64,000 nucleotides of DNA, from NCBI GenBank assembly GCA_947471745.1, contig CANJKZ010000400.1, positions 310,001-374,000 of the forward strand. Reading direction: 5' to 3'. Shown here in pieces: positions 1-11,025 of the stretch. The position numbers and the translations under genes are program-made. Under the pieces are notes generated by a model. The model worked only from the letters and a program-made list of their open reading frames with translations, was not told where the DNA came from and did no database searches. This DNA comes from Closterium sp. Naga37s-1 (lineage: Eukaryota; Streptophyta; Zygnematophyceae; Desmidiales; Closteriaceae). Position 1 is the first letter of the stretch; each line of letters opens with the position of its first letter.

Positions 1-316
1 CGGCTCTTTCAGGCTCAGATTCCGACGAGTCGTCGCCAATGGGCATGAATTCCTGGCTGCTTGGGGGCGACTCGATGCGCATCGGCGGCGGCGCAGCACC
101 GCAGGCGCTTCGAGAAGCAGGAATTTTAGTACCGAACTGACGGCAACCGTCGCCGCGGGCGGCGTAACGAGCCGTTGTCATCGTGATCATGCTGTCAAGC
201 CGCGCCGGAACGGAGGGTGGTCTGACGAGCTGACGCGGTCGCTGCAACTGTCTGAACCCTTGGCCTCTCGAAAGCCCCGCTGGCGACTTCGGCGGTAGTA
301 GGGTGCTTGGGCTACC
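1..316 (-). pseudogene. Kinase gene copy 1, interior N-terminal coding segment
   Basis: Read on the minus strand, this segment is open to the window edge and closely matches the N-terminal, non-catalytic part of the intact kinase gene at 11026-14059 (homologous stretch about 13320-13620). Shared peptide blocks include [19 protein letters not shown] and MRIESP. It is Ser/Pro/Arg-rich and predicted disordered. The same exon continues at 6799 on the far side of a copia insertion; the 5-bp target duplication CTACC lies at 312-316 and 6799-6803. The catalytic domain of this copy would lie left of the window, so I cannot tell whether the rest was intact before the insertion. Confidence 0.7.
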
Positions 317-1135
317 TGTTGGTGCAACCCTACGGTTTGCACTCGGCTTGTTGTCCGTGTGCGTGAATGTGTGTGTGTATGGAATGGTATGAGGGCATGG
401 GATAATATATATTTCATGCTTATAATTGTGTGTGAATGTTGAGTCATGATGTCGAGTGTGTGTGTCGAGTCAATAGCGAGTTATCGCTAGACGCGTGTTA
501 CGCGGTCGTTTGTGTCTCGCGCGCGGTTTCTATTTTGTCGTGCGCGGTTTCTATTTTGTCCTGTGTCGAACGTTCGGCGTGTCGCAGGTGTGTGCAGCAG
601 ACCCATCAAGAACTCAAGGATGAGTTTGTGATGAAGAGCCCGAGCCTTGGTGTCAAGCCTCAAGTGATTTCGAAGCTTGCCAAAAGGGTACACCTCAAGA
701 TATTGAAGATAGTTACATTACTTTGTGTAGTGTAACATTTCACTTGGTGTAGGCCCTAGTGAAGGGTAGTTTCGAGACCCTTCGTGGTTGGGGACAGTGT
801 GGCACTGTTCCACATCACTGTACCTCGGCTCTTGGGGTTTGTAGGAGCTGGGAGTCATTCCCAACTCGTAACTCTTCCTATCTTGTGTTCTAAGACTATA
901 GTGGCTGCCATAGTACCGTTCGTTCAAACCGACGCTGCGTCGTCAATTCTTTATCAAATCGTGCAATCTAAATTGCTAATTGTAGACGACGTAAAGACGC
1001 TCCAGATCCAATTTGAATCAAGTCATTTGCAGCTGTGAGCAGAACGCTATCAACGTTTGAAGCCGCTGTGCAGAAATCCGTCTGTGCTCTCTATCTTTCG
1101 TTTTAGGCATATTCAAGCCTATTGTGACTATAACA
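317..1135 (+). repeat. 5' LTR of copia element I
   Basis: The LTR begins TGTTGG and ends TAACA. It should carry the element's promoter and polyadenylation signals. Short GT-rich runs and an AT-rich TATA-like stretch near 401-413 stand out from the otherwise balanced sequence. It matches 5980-6798 over its full length. Confidence 0.95.
401..413 (+). promoter_or_regulatory. Candidate TATA box in the 5' LTR
   Basis: GATAATATATATT is the only clear TATA-like stretch in the LTR and lies about 85 bp inside it. An identical copy is in the 3' LTR near 6064-6076. The assignment rests on sequence resemblance alone. Confidence 0.4.
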
Positions 1136-1137
1136 AG

Positions 1138-1149
1138 TGGTATCAGAGC
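1138..1149 (+). other. Primer-binding site of element I
   Basis: TGGTATCAGAGC is the classic complement of the 3' end of initiator tRNA-Met used by plant copia elements. It lies two bases after the 5' LTR terminus. Confidence 0.85.
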
Positions 1150-1169
1150 CCCTTGGAGCAGTTTCGACA

Positions 1170-4100
1170 ATGTCTGGACCTGAGGAAAGGGGTGGCAGAG
1201 GTGCTGGTGGCAGTGGAGAAGCTCAAGCTCAAGGCCAACCCCGTGATTCAGCCATGGCGCCCATGCAACCAAGTCTTGGCCCACCTAGGGATGAGCCTAG
1301 GGTGTTTGGGCTTGACAAGTTCAACGGTGACAACTTTGCTGAATGGTCCTTCAAGATGGAGAACATCTTTGACCACTATGACCTGCTGGAGGTGATGGAA
1401 GGAACGGAGAAGCGCCCCGAGAACGACCCGGAGAAGAGCCCGTGGGTGCGGAAGAGCGCACAAGGCTATCTCTTACTTGGGCAAGCGTTGGGGAGCAGTC
1501 AGATCCGTCACATCAAGCCATTCCAGCGTGAACCAGAGAAAGGACCAAAGGCATGGGCTGCTCTCAAGGGTGTACATGCCCCTGCAACAGCGGCGGTAGC
1601 GGTGGTGTTGGAACGGCAAATGGCGGCACTACGAATTGAAGAAGACGAAGCGGTTGAAGAAGGGGTGCAGAAATTCTTCGACTTGTTGACGCGGCTTGAG
1701 GGAGCTGATTTGAACTACAGTGAGCTCCAAAAGAAGACCAAGTTGCTGGCCTTACTCCCAGAGTCATGGTCCTCGCTCATCATCAACCTTAATCGCGACT
1801 TGCCCCACCTCTCGCTTGAAGACGTGAAGCGAGCTATCCTTCAAGAGGATTTCCGCCGCCGTGAGTTGGCGAGTGCGGATGGCGCTGGGGCAGCGAGCAT
1901 CGGCCGTGGATATGGTCGAGGAAGAGGCAGAGGACGAGGGGGAGGAAGGTTTGGTGGCAGCAACTTCAGCGGAGGCCGCAGGAGTGGCGGTTACGGCAGC
2001 GACGACAAGAGCTACGGACGCGGTCGCGGCCGATTCGACGGCGAGTGTCACTATTGCCACAAGAGCGGACACATGTGGCGCGACTGCTACAAACTCCCTG
2101 ATGGTTGGACCCCTGCTCAAGGCCAAGAGGGTAGAGGAGCAGGAGGAGGGAGAGGACGAGGCCGTGGAGGCCGTGGCGGTCGCGGTGGCGGAGCTGCAAA
2201 CATGAAGAGCGGAGACAACGACAAGGACCCGAGCGACGATCGATACCCGGGTCTATTCTACTTCGTGTCGACGCAAGTACCGGCTGGTCCAGAGAAGGAT
2301 GAAGGCTTTGAGGAGCCAGCAGCTGTGGGGAAGGTGACCCTACACCCTCTGGACTATTGGGTGATTGATAGTGGCGCTACCTATAGCATGACACCTCGCC
2401 CGGACTTGCTCACCGAACTCGAGCCGTCACCGGTGAAGCATGTCACATCGGCTTTGGGGCAGCGAGCAGAGGTGAAAGGCATGGGCAAGGCCATGTTCAA
2501 GGGTGCTGATGGGAAGATGGTGGGCCTCAAGAACGTGCTTTGGGTGCCCAGCCTTGCTGCAAACCTGATTTCCGTGCGGCGGTTGGCAAAGGCCGGCATG
2601 GACACGAACTCGAAGGGAGCCAAGACCTACACCGCAAGGCTTGGCGATCGAATTCTTTGGGACCTTCATGAGGACAGGGATGTCTACAACGAGATGTGGC
2701 AGATCCCAGTGGTCCCTATGCCTAAGGAGAGGCAAGTGGCAGCAAGCATCAGCACCAAGGATGGAGCGGTCGGTAGCGACGATGGCGCGAACGGTCGCGC
2801 TAAGGAGAATGAGCTCAAGAAGAGCAAACCTCGAGGGACCAGCAAGTTCAGTGAACCTAAGGAGAGTGGTGCAGCAACCAAGGAGCAGCAAAAGGGTGAG
2901 GAGAACCCAGAGGCAGCAGCGGAGGAGGACTACGGAGAGAGTATGTGGGGCGCTATTGCGAGCGCGGCATTCTCCAATCCAACTTCGGCTACGGGGGAGT
3001 GTGATTGGCTCACCTTGCATCGGCGCATGGGGCATGTGGCCCTGCCCATCTTGCAGCAGCTAGTGAAGAATGAGATGGTTGCTGGCATACGTGTGAAGGG
3101 GGAGCCCGATGAGGTGCTTGGCTGCCCGACGTGCATTCAAGCCAAGTTCACCCGGTTTCCGTTCCCTAGTTCGGAGGCAACGGCAAAGGCACCGCTTGAT
3201 GAGGTGGTGATGGACGTGGTGGGCCCCCTGAAGCTTGGAGCTGCTGGAGCTGAGTATTTTCTCACCATTGTCGACGTCTACACCCGCATGACTTGGGTGT
3301 ACGTGCTGGCCAAGAAGAGCGACGTGGCTGAAACGTTGAAGACGGATTGGTTCCCGATGGTGGAGCGGCAACAAGACCGTCTAGTCAAGTCAATCCGCAC
3401 CGATCGAGGGGGAGAGTTCCTGAGCAAGGATTTTGGGTTGTGGCTGAAGAATAATGGTATTCGGCACTCCCTCACCATGCCATACTCCCCTGCAATGAAC
3501 GGCATCGCCGAGCGAGCGAACCGCACAATCACGGAGGCGGCACGCGGGTTGCTCATTGAAGCCGGGCTACCCGACTATTTCTGGCCTGATGCGGTGCGGA
3601 GCGCGTGTGTGGCCAAGAACAGAGCCTTGACTCATGTGGGAGCAGACAAATGGGTGCCCTATGTGGAGTGGCTAGGAAGGAAGCCAAAGGTGGATATGCT
3701 TCGGGTGTTCGGGTGCATGTGCATGGCGCTCGTGCCTAAGCATCTTCGGCACAACAAGCTTGGTGCCAAGGCGGTGTGGGCCGTGCACTTGGGCATGGCT
3801 CAAAACAGCAAGGGATGGCTTCTTTGGGACCCATTCACCAAGAAGTTCTTGGTGAGCAGGGACTGCAAGTTCATGGAGAACTTCATGTACAAGGATTGGA
3901 AGGCGGAGAATGAGGCGAAGATAGGCGTGCGGTTTGGGGAGGTGAAGAGTTCCGGTTTGGAGCATGTGGAGCTGCCTTTGGAGCTGAGCAGCGGCAGCAC
4001 AACCACAAGGCAATCCTCCCTTGTGAATGGGGGAGAGGAGGCCAATGATGCAGAGGAAGAAGAGGAGGAGGTGCAGCAAGTGAGCGAGCGTGCACCGTCA

Positions 4101-5938
4101 CTCCCTTCCCGTACTACGAGTGCTCCACGGATTCGAGCCACACCGCAGCAACGCCAAGGCCTTCAAGTCCCTGCAGCTGAGGAGGAAGGAAGGGGGAAGA
4201 GGAGAGTTCAACCCCCTAATAGGCTGACCTATGATGCGCCGGGAAAGCAGGGCAAGACAGCCCTGGCCGGAGCGGCAATGATGGTCGGAGACGACGAGGA
4301 GAGTGACTACGAGGAGTGTGCCTTCGCGTTCTTCTCTCCGGTGGAGATGCCGGGAGAACCAGCAACTCTCAAGGAGGCTTTGGAGAGTAGTGATGCTGAG
4401 GAGTGGAAGAAGGCCATGGAGAGTGAGCTGAAGAGCATCGAGGAGAATGACACGTTTGAATTGGTGGAGCTACCGGAGGGGCGTACGGCGATAACGTCCA
4501 AGTGGCTCTTCAAAATCAAGTCGGATGCCGACGGCAAGATCGAGCGCTACAAGTCTAGGCTTGTAGCCAAGGGGTACCAGCAGAAGGAGAAGGTGGACTT
4601 CAAGGAGCTGTTTGCCCCTGTGGTGAAGCCGACGACGCTGCGAACCCTATTCGCGGGAGCCGCCATCAAAGGATGGGTAGTAAAGCAAATGGACATCGTA
4701 ACGGCATTCCTTAACGGCATCCTTGAGGAGGAGATTTTTATGGCGCAGCCAGAGGGGTTTGATGATGGTAGTGGCAGAGTGTGGAAGCTGAAGAAGGCCC
4801 TCTATGGGCTGAAGCAGGCCCCTAGGCAATGGTACATGAAGCTGCGCGAAGTGTTGGAGGGGATCGACTTCACTCCCTCAACGGCCGATCACTCCTTGTT
4901 CATGCTTGGCGAGGGGGAGCAGAGGAGTTTCATGGTGGTTTATGTGGATGACATCCTCATTTTCTCACCCTCTTCTGACCTTGTGAAGGAGGTGATGCTG
5001 AAGCTTCAAGACAAGTTCAAGTGCAAGGCCCTTGGTGACGTGAGCTTCTACCTTGGGCTCCACATCGAACGAGATGTGGAGAAGCGGTGCATGCGGGTGC
5101 ATCAACGAAAGTACCTGGAGGCATTGGCTGCCAACTTTTGGCAGAGTGAAGGCCATGTGGCTACACCCTTTCCCTCTGGGTTCAAGTGTGTGAAGGGACC
5201 AGAGGAGGAGAGCGTTGGTGAAGAGGAGAGGCGCCGATTTCACTCGTTGGTGGGCAGCCTCATGTATGCGGCGGTAAACACCCGACCGGACGTCGCGTTT
5301 GCTACCGGGCAGCTGGCTAGGGTTGTGCAATGCCCTAATGAGGAGCAGGTAGCAGCTGGAATGAGGGTGGCCAAGTATCTTGGCCAAACACCGACCGTTG
5401 GGCTGCAATACTCGGCGGCGGCACAAAGGCGCCAAAAGGGCGCGGATGGTGTTGAACCCGGGCGTTTGTTCCTCACCGCCTACTCGGATGCTTCATATGC
5501 ATCAGAACCAGAGGACATGACAAGTGTGGGAGGCTTCATATGCTGTGTTGGTGGAGGCCCAACTGCTTGGGAGAGCAAAAGCAGGTTGACCAAGCTTTGA
5601 GCTCGGTGGAGTCCGAGTACATGGCACTCTTCCGTGCCGTACGGGAGATTGTGTGGCAGCGGCGTTTGTTGGCTGAATTGGGGGAGGAGCAGCAAGGACC
5701 TACCCCACTGTACTGTGACAGCCAGGGTGCCATTGCTCTTGCTAAGAACCCTGTGTTGCATGGACTCACGAAGCACATGAGGGTGAAGTGGCATTGGACG
5801 AGGAGCATGGTAACCGCGGGTGAAGTTGAGTTGCGCTACGTGAAGACCACGGGGCAGCCGGCTGACATGATGACCAAGAGGTTGGTGGAGCAGCAGCATT
5901 GGAAGTGTTGCAAGCTGGCTGGGATGGCTCTGAACTGA
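1170..5938 (+). CDS. gag-pol: Gag-Pol polyprotein of copia element I, with one frameshift near 5577
   Basis: The first in-frame ATG after the primer site is at 1170. In order I see: an N-terminal Gag domain (FNGDNFAEWSFKME); Gly/Arg-rich linkers; a CCHC knuckle CHYCHKSGHMWRDC near residue 292; an aspartic protease DSGAT near 399; the pre-integrase HHCC region with MGH and CPTC; an integrase core with MDVVGPL, RTDRGGEF and NGIAER; a reverse transcriptase with YVDDILIF near 1257; and RNase H with SDASYAS near 1438. The main frame stops at 5600 inside RNase H. The rest of RNase H (SSVESEY, CDSQGA, KHMRVKWHW) continues in another frame to the stop at 5936-5938. One extra A in the AAAA run near 5577 would restore one frame, so this is either a true single-base deletion or an assembly error. 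Confidence 0.93.
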
Positions 5939-5965
5939 GAGAGCAACATATCCTAAGGCCAACAA

Positions 5966-5979
5966 TCCGAGGGGGAGTT
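5966..5979 (+). other. Polypurine tract of element I
   Basis: A GA-rich run with GAGGGGGAG sits directly before the 3' LTR. This is the usual primer for plus-strand DNA synthesis in copia elements. Confidence 0.75.
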
Positions 5980-6798
5980 TGTTGGTGCAACCCTACGGTT
6001 TGCACTCGGCTTGTTGTCCGTGTGCGTGAATGTGTGTGTGTATGGAATGGTATGAGGGCATGGGATAATATATATTTCATGCTTATAATTGTGTGTGAAT
6101 GTTGAGTCATGATGTCGAGTGTGTGTGTCGAGTCAATAGCGAGTTATCGCTAGACGCGTGTTACGCGGTCGTTTGTGTCTCGCGCGCGGTTTCTATTTTG
6201 TCGAGCGCGGTTTCTATTTTGTCCTGTGTCGAACGTTCGGCGTGTCGCAGGTGTGTGCAGCAGACCCATCAAGAACTCAAGGATGAGTTTGTGATGAAGA
6301 GCCCGAGCCTTGGTGTCAAGCCTCAAGTGATTTCGAAGCTTGCCAAAAGGGTACACCTCAAGATATTGAAGATAGTTACATTACTTTGTGTAGTGTAACA
6401 TTCCACTTGGTGTAGGCCCTAGTGAAGGGTATTTTCGAGACCCTTCGTGGTTGGGGACAGTGTGGCACTGTTCCACATCACTGTACCTCGGCTCTTGGGG
6501 TTTGTAGGAGCTGGGAGTCATTCCCAACTCGTAACTCTTCCTATCTTGTGTTCTAAGACTATAGTGGCTGCCATAGTACCGTTCGTTCAAACCGACGCTG
6601 CGTCGTCAATTCTTTATCAAATCGTGCAATCTAAATTGCTAATTGTAGACGACGTGAAGACGCTCCAGATCCAATTTGAATCAAGTCATTTGCAGCTGTG
6701 AGCAGAACGCTATCAACGTTTGAAGCCGCTGTGTAGAAATCCGTCTGTGCTCTCTATCTTTCGTTTTAGGCACATTCAAGCCTATTGTGACTATAACA
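5980..6798 (+). repeat. 3' LTR of copia element I
   Basis: The LTR is 819 bp, the same length as the 5' LTR, with about six substitutions. It is followed directly by the target duplication CTACC at 6799-6803 and the resumed kinase coding sequence. Confidence 0.95.
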
Positions 6799-7425
6799 CT
6801 ACCACCAGAAGGTGTAGTACATGCAGCAGCAGGAGCTGCTGCTGCTGCTGCCGCGGCAGTGGTACGAGAAGCGGCGCCGGGAGAAGTAGCAAGAGCAGCA
6901 TTGTTATGTGGATCATATGACGATGAGATCTTCGGCTGTTCTCTACAGCCACTGGACAGCATTTCACTACTACCGTAGTAACAGGGACTGCTCGTAGCGG
7001 GGATGAGCTCAAGAACGCCATGGCCGCCGCGCGCCTCGATCTCTTGCTGGAGGCGATCGAGCTGGAGAAGCAGCTGCGGGTGCGGCCGCGAGTTGAGCTT
7101 CAGTTTGCTCGGCGCAGCAGGCTGGTTGCCTGTATTGCTGCTTGAGGATCCGCCGCGCGCCGCGATTTCTTGTTGAAGGCGATCGAGCTGCGGGTGCTGT
7201 CGCGAGTTGAGAGCCAGCTTGCTCGGTGAGAGCCGATGGATAAAGAAATAATCGTGTGAGAGCAACTCGGAAATGGCTGTGCGAGGAAAAGTGAGGCAAA
7301 GGAACAAAACTGCTTTCGTAACAATTGCTGAGTTGGAGCATTGATCATGATGGCGGCGACGAACTGACCAATCAAGCCCGCTTGAATGCCCAGTGTCGTT
7401 TCTAGTCGTGTGCTGCTGTTCACTC
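6799..7425 (-). pseudogene. Kinase gene copy 1, 5' coding part and upstream region
   Basis: This is the continuation of the segment at 1-316 beyond the retrotransposon. The minus-strand frame carries an Ala-rich run and [22 protein letters not shown], matching residues near the start of the intact copy at 13619-13880. Copy 1 holds a second, degenerate repeat of that motif ([18 protein letters not shown]), which copy 2 lacks, and it has no clear counterpart of the MADDHK start. The upstream part (about 7260-7425) still aligns with 14150-14310. LTR insertion removes the downstream frame, so this copy is interrupted. Confidence 0.7.
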
Positions 7426-9049
7426 AGATGCAGTACAACTACAATTAATGTATAGCCCTGGATCAGGCCGCAAGGGGAGTTGCTGAAGCAGGAAGGGAAG
7501 GCAGAAGCAAGGGGAAAGGACAGCCGAAACAGGGAGACGATGGGGTTGAGCAGGAGTTGCGGGGTGCATCCCTTCACCAAATCCTCCATCCACCCGCCTT
7601 CTGTTGCGAATATTTAGAAAACTATCCCCTACTCCTAAAACAGTCTCTGTTCGATAGCCTGCTGGAATGGTGTGGGCTGTTGTACATATCCAAGAAGGGG
7701 GGGGAGGGAGGGGGGGGGGGGAGGAGGGGAGTGAGCAAGTGCCAAATGCTCGCACCCTGGCAGCCTGGTCAGCAAACTAGGACGTGGCTCAGACCGCCTC
7801 TGATCGGCGCTTATCTGACCGGGGCGGATCTGATCGGGTTGCTTGTAATTGCATTCCTCGCGCCGTCTAATCAAGTGATCGTGACTGATTGTTTGTGATT
7901 GTGATTGATCGGGGTGTTTGAGGCGGCTGATCGAGTTGGGGCGATCAGTTGATCGCGATCAACTTATTGCCCCTGATTGCCTGAAATTGGCCTCTGGGCT
8001 TCCTGGAATTTGCTGATCGTGGCGATCAGAGGCGGAATGTAACATCTAGAATGTCTTGCCGTTGATGGGCATTCTCGTTGCCATGTCTGTTATTGTAGGC
8101 CCCAGATACATAGAACTTTGTGTGGTGGAAAAGCTAAAACCTAAAGCAAGTGACATAGTGTACAGAAAACAATTAAATTATGTGTACAGAACCAAAAAGA
8201 CCAGAATTGGCTTGGGGGAAAATATGCCATAAGTAACCACCTTGGGACTCGATAACGTAAATGATAAACAAAAAAGCGTACGGTCACTATCGGGTTTTCT
8301 GACGGGTTTGGTAAGTGGGGTCATGGATTCAGTCACTAACAACAGGTAAAAAATCCCGCGAATGGTCACACCTGGACCTCCCGCCAAAAAAACTTGAAAC
8401 TCAACAAAATTCCCGCTCGGACTCAACCAATCTGCTAACTTCTAAAAAACTAAAACCCAATCGGAATCGGATGCGGTTTGGGAACGGATCAACCTAAACA
8501 CCTGGCGAGTTACGTGTTTAGGGTTGATTCATCCGAAAATGCATCCAGGTTTCTTTTGGGTTTCATTTTGTTTTGGCGGGAGTTTCATCTATGACCATTC
8601 ACGCTTTTTTACGAGTTGATAGTGACTGATTACGTGAAACGTTTTATCAGTCACATGAAAACGAATTACATATTTTCCCTTGGCTTGGCTTGGGATTGGC
8701 GGATCTGAAGGACAGAAAGCACAATAGGTAGTGTATGGCTGCCATTATCACGTCACGAGTGACACATCGTTTTCATGCCTCGCCTCTCCACTTGCCTGAG
8801 TGCCAACCCTTGGAAGCGTCAGGCCAGAAGAATCCAAGTGTTACAGTATAATATCTTTCACAGCGGGAGCAATTTATACCCAATGGCTAATGTTCTTTGT
8901 TGAACGAAAACAGTTGTACATTCTTATATTTAAGTTTGTTTAGCAAAAGCCTGGAGCCACTCAAGATACTTATACTATGCTAAATCTTCACAAAAAACTG
9001 GATGGGAGTTGGAGACCTTGTGAAGAGTTGTTCAACAAGCAGCACATTT
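7426..9049. other. Spacer with no recognisable gene
   Basis: I see no supported gene here. It contains a G-rich run at about 7697-7731 that could form a quadruplex, a patch at 7800-8035 unusually rich in TGATCG-like words, and an AT-richer unique stretch at 8040-9000. It is the copy-1 counterpart of the spacer at 14350-16290 but has diverged. Confidence 0.5.
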
Positions 9050-10229
9050 AGTAGTTGGTATGGCCATAGCACCCACGGCAATAGCTTGGCATAAATAGGC
9101 CCCTAGAGCCGCGTATAAGCAAAAACAGGAGATACTTAGCTGAGAATGCCAGGCTGCCAACCAACAGATCCCCTATGCCTAGAGCTAAGGCAGAGTCGAT
9201 GAGCACACCATGAATAAGCAGTAAGCTACTTAAACCAGCACCAGTCCCTCGATGCCCTGCCCACGTACAGTAATAACAATGCACAATACGTATTAGACAT
9301 CACTAGCCTTATACCTCCACCCTCCCTCCCTCTCACCCTCCACCCCGCCACCCTCTCACCCTCCACCCTCCCCACCCTCTTCCCCTTCCCCTCCCTCCTA
9401 ACCCCTCCTCCCTCCAACCCCCCCACAACCCCCTTCCTATGCGCAACCCTAATGACCGCAGCTATCAGTCAGAACTACCCAATCTAATCTGATTATTAGG
9501 GGTAATAAGAAACATGCTCCGGCCCACTCAGACAGTCTCATTCCTGTGCCAATGGCATGCCCTGACTGATTTTTATGTGAAGCGCCTCAAAAGCAGGCCC
9601 CGAGCTGAATGCTGCATCGGCCCATCACAGAACCATACCCCTGCGGTCTGCTAACCAGTGCCTTCCCCTAACCAGTCCTTGGCCCTTCTCTCGAAGCTTC
9701 CTCTCACCCTTCCATTCACCCTTCAATTCACCCTTCCATTCACCCTTCCATGCACTACTCCTGTGAACAGCTTGCACACTACTCCCTATCCTTCGCCCAT
9801 CATCAGAGAGAGAGCGTGCCCTACTGACTCCTCCGGGCTCTTGAGGCGCCTCAAAACTTTTGAGCCGCCTCAAACATCTCTAGCCCATCACTAAAGGACA
9901 GAGCGTGCCCTATTGACTCCTCCCGGTTCCCAAGACTGCCCCACGGGCGCCAGTCAGCTCGCGCGAATGCTAATCCCCATGCAAGTCCGAGCATCCCATT
10001 TCAACCTTCCTAAGGGCAAGCCCCAGACGTCCTGGCTTGAAACTCCCCCGCGCAGCTTGGCAGGCCGCACAGAATGCTAGACAGCGTCGCTTACCCGTCC
10101 TTGAGCCTGGCCCTTGGCCTGGCCGGCTTTTATTTGAGCCTCCAACCCCCCCTCCCCTTCTCCCGGCCTTCCGCCTTCGACTGACTGCCAGCACAAAGGG
10201 CAGCTTTGTTAAACGCGAAATCTCCCCGC
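9050..10229. repeat. Segmental duplication, copy 1 (downstream flank of unknown gene)
   Basis: This stretch aligns in order, with many small changes, to about 16290-17488. Shared landmarks include a pyrimidine-rich tract (9310-9430 and 16600-16740), the words TTAGACA and CACTAGCCTT, tandem CATTCACCCTTC repeats (9710-9760 and 17010-17075) and the run into the gene end. I find no gene in it. Confidence 0.7.
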
Positions 10230-10607
10230 TCAGCTCGCGTGCTGATCACCCTGAATGTTGAGCGTCTGCGTTAGCCCCCTCGCAAGCCCCCCAAGCCCGG
10301 CCACTCCAGATGCCCAACCCACACTCCCTCCGCCGCCCGCCCTCCCATGGTCACTGAGCAGGTCGGACAGAAAACGTGTATACTCCGGCCGTTTCCGCTC
10401 AAACATTGACGTCGTCCCCATGCTGCCCGCCTGTGACCCGTACACTGCTGACGCGGCACGCGGTGATTGGTCGATTCCGGATTGCCGCCCGTCCTTGCTC
10501 TTGTGTCGTCGTCGTCCTCGGTGCTGCTGCTTTCCCCGCCAGTCTTGCTGGGCGCTACTCTAACGCCCACTGCAGCTAGCTGGGACGCAATCTCGTCCTC
10601 CCAGGAT
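10230..10607 (-). pseudogene. Truncated, frameshifted copy of the gene at 17489-19444
   Basis: Minus-strand peptides MGVRVAPSKTG, VYGSQAGSMG and FNIQGDQHAS-like LNIQGDQHAS match the last roughly 125 residues of the intact gene, but they fall in two different frames. Homology stops at about 10607 in mid-exon. Beyond that point lies the downstream region of the kinase gene. That makes 10607 the likely junction of the tandem duplication. Confidence 0.78.
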
Positions 10608-11025
10608 CATGGTCTTCAGTTAACTGCTTCATTACTCTCCAACTTTTGGCACCATGTCGTGCTGATTAACCATGGATGACCTGCGTTGAAGCAAAAATAG
10701 AGGGAGGTTTTCTGAGTTGTCATTTATGTAGGAGCACTACCATCATAAAACCGGTAACTATTTCACCCCAGATATTCCATGACAAAAAAAGAAAATGAAA
10801 GAAAGAAATAATTAAAAAACCAGTTGCACTGAAGCACGGCATCATCATCAATTGAAGGACTGGCAAAGGAGAAAATTGAGAGATGCGGAAGTATAAGCAC
10901 ACAATGGTGAGCGCGAGCAGCAATAGCAAGACCTCGGGTGACCACCCACGTCAGCAACGGAACCTAGCATGCAAAACAGCATGCTATCATTTACACCTAG
11001 CATTCCGTAAGCACCCCCACCCGCT

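Larger units (their letters stand above)
317..6798 (+). mobile_element. Ty1/copia LTR retrotransposon I, full length and young
   Basis: This is a complete element. It has two 819-bp LTRs that differ at only about six positions by eye. A primer-binding site TGGTATCAGAGC sits at 1138-1149, three bases after the 5' LTR. A gag-pol frame fills the interior, and a polypurine tract GAGGGGGAG lies just before the 3' LTR. The target duplication CTACC is perfect. The domain order protease-integrase-RT-RNase H is that of Ty1/copia (Pseudoviridae-type) elements. LTR identity of about 99% implies recent insertion. It landed in the coding exon of a duplicated kinase gene. Confidence 0.95.
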
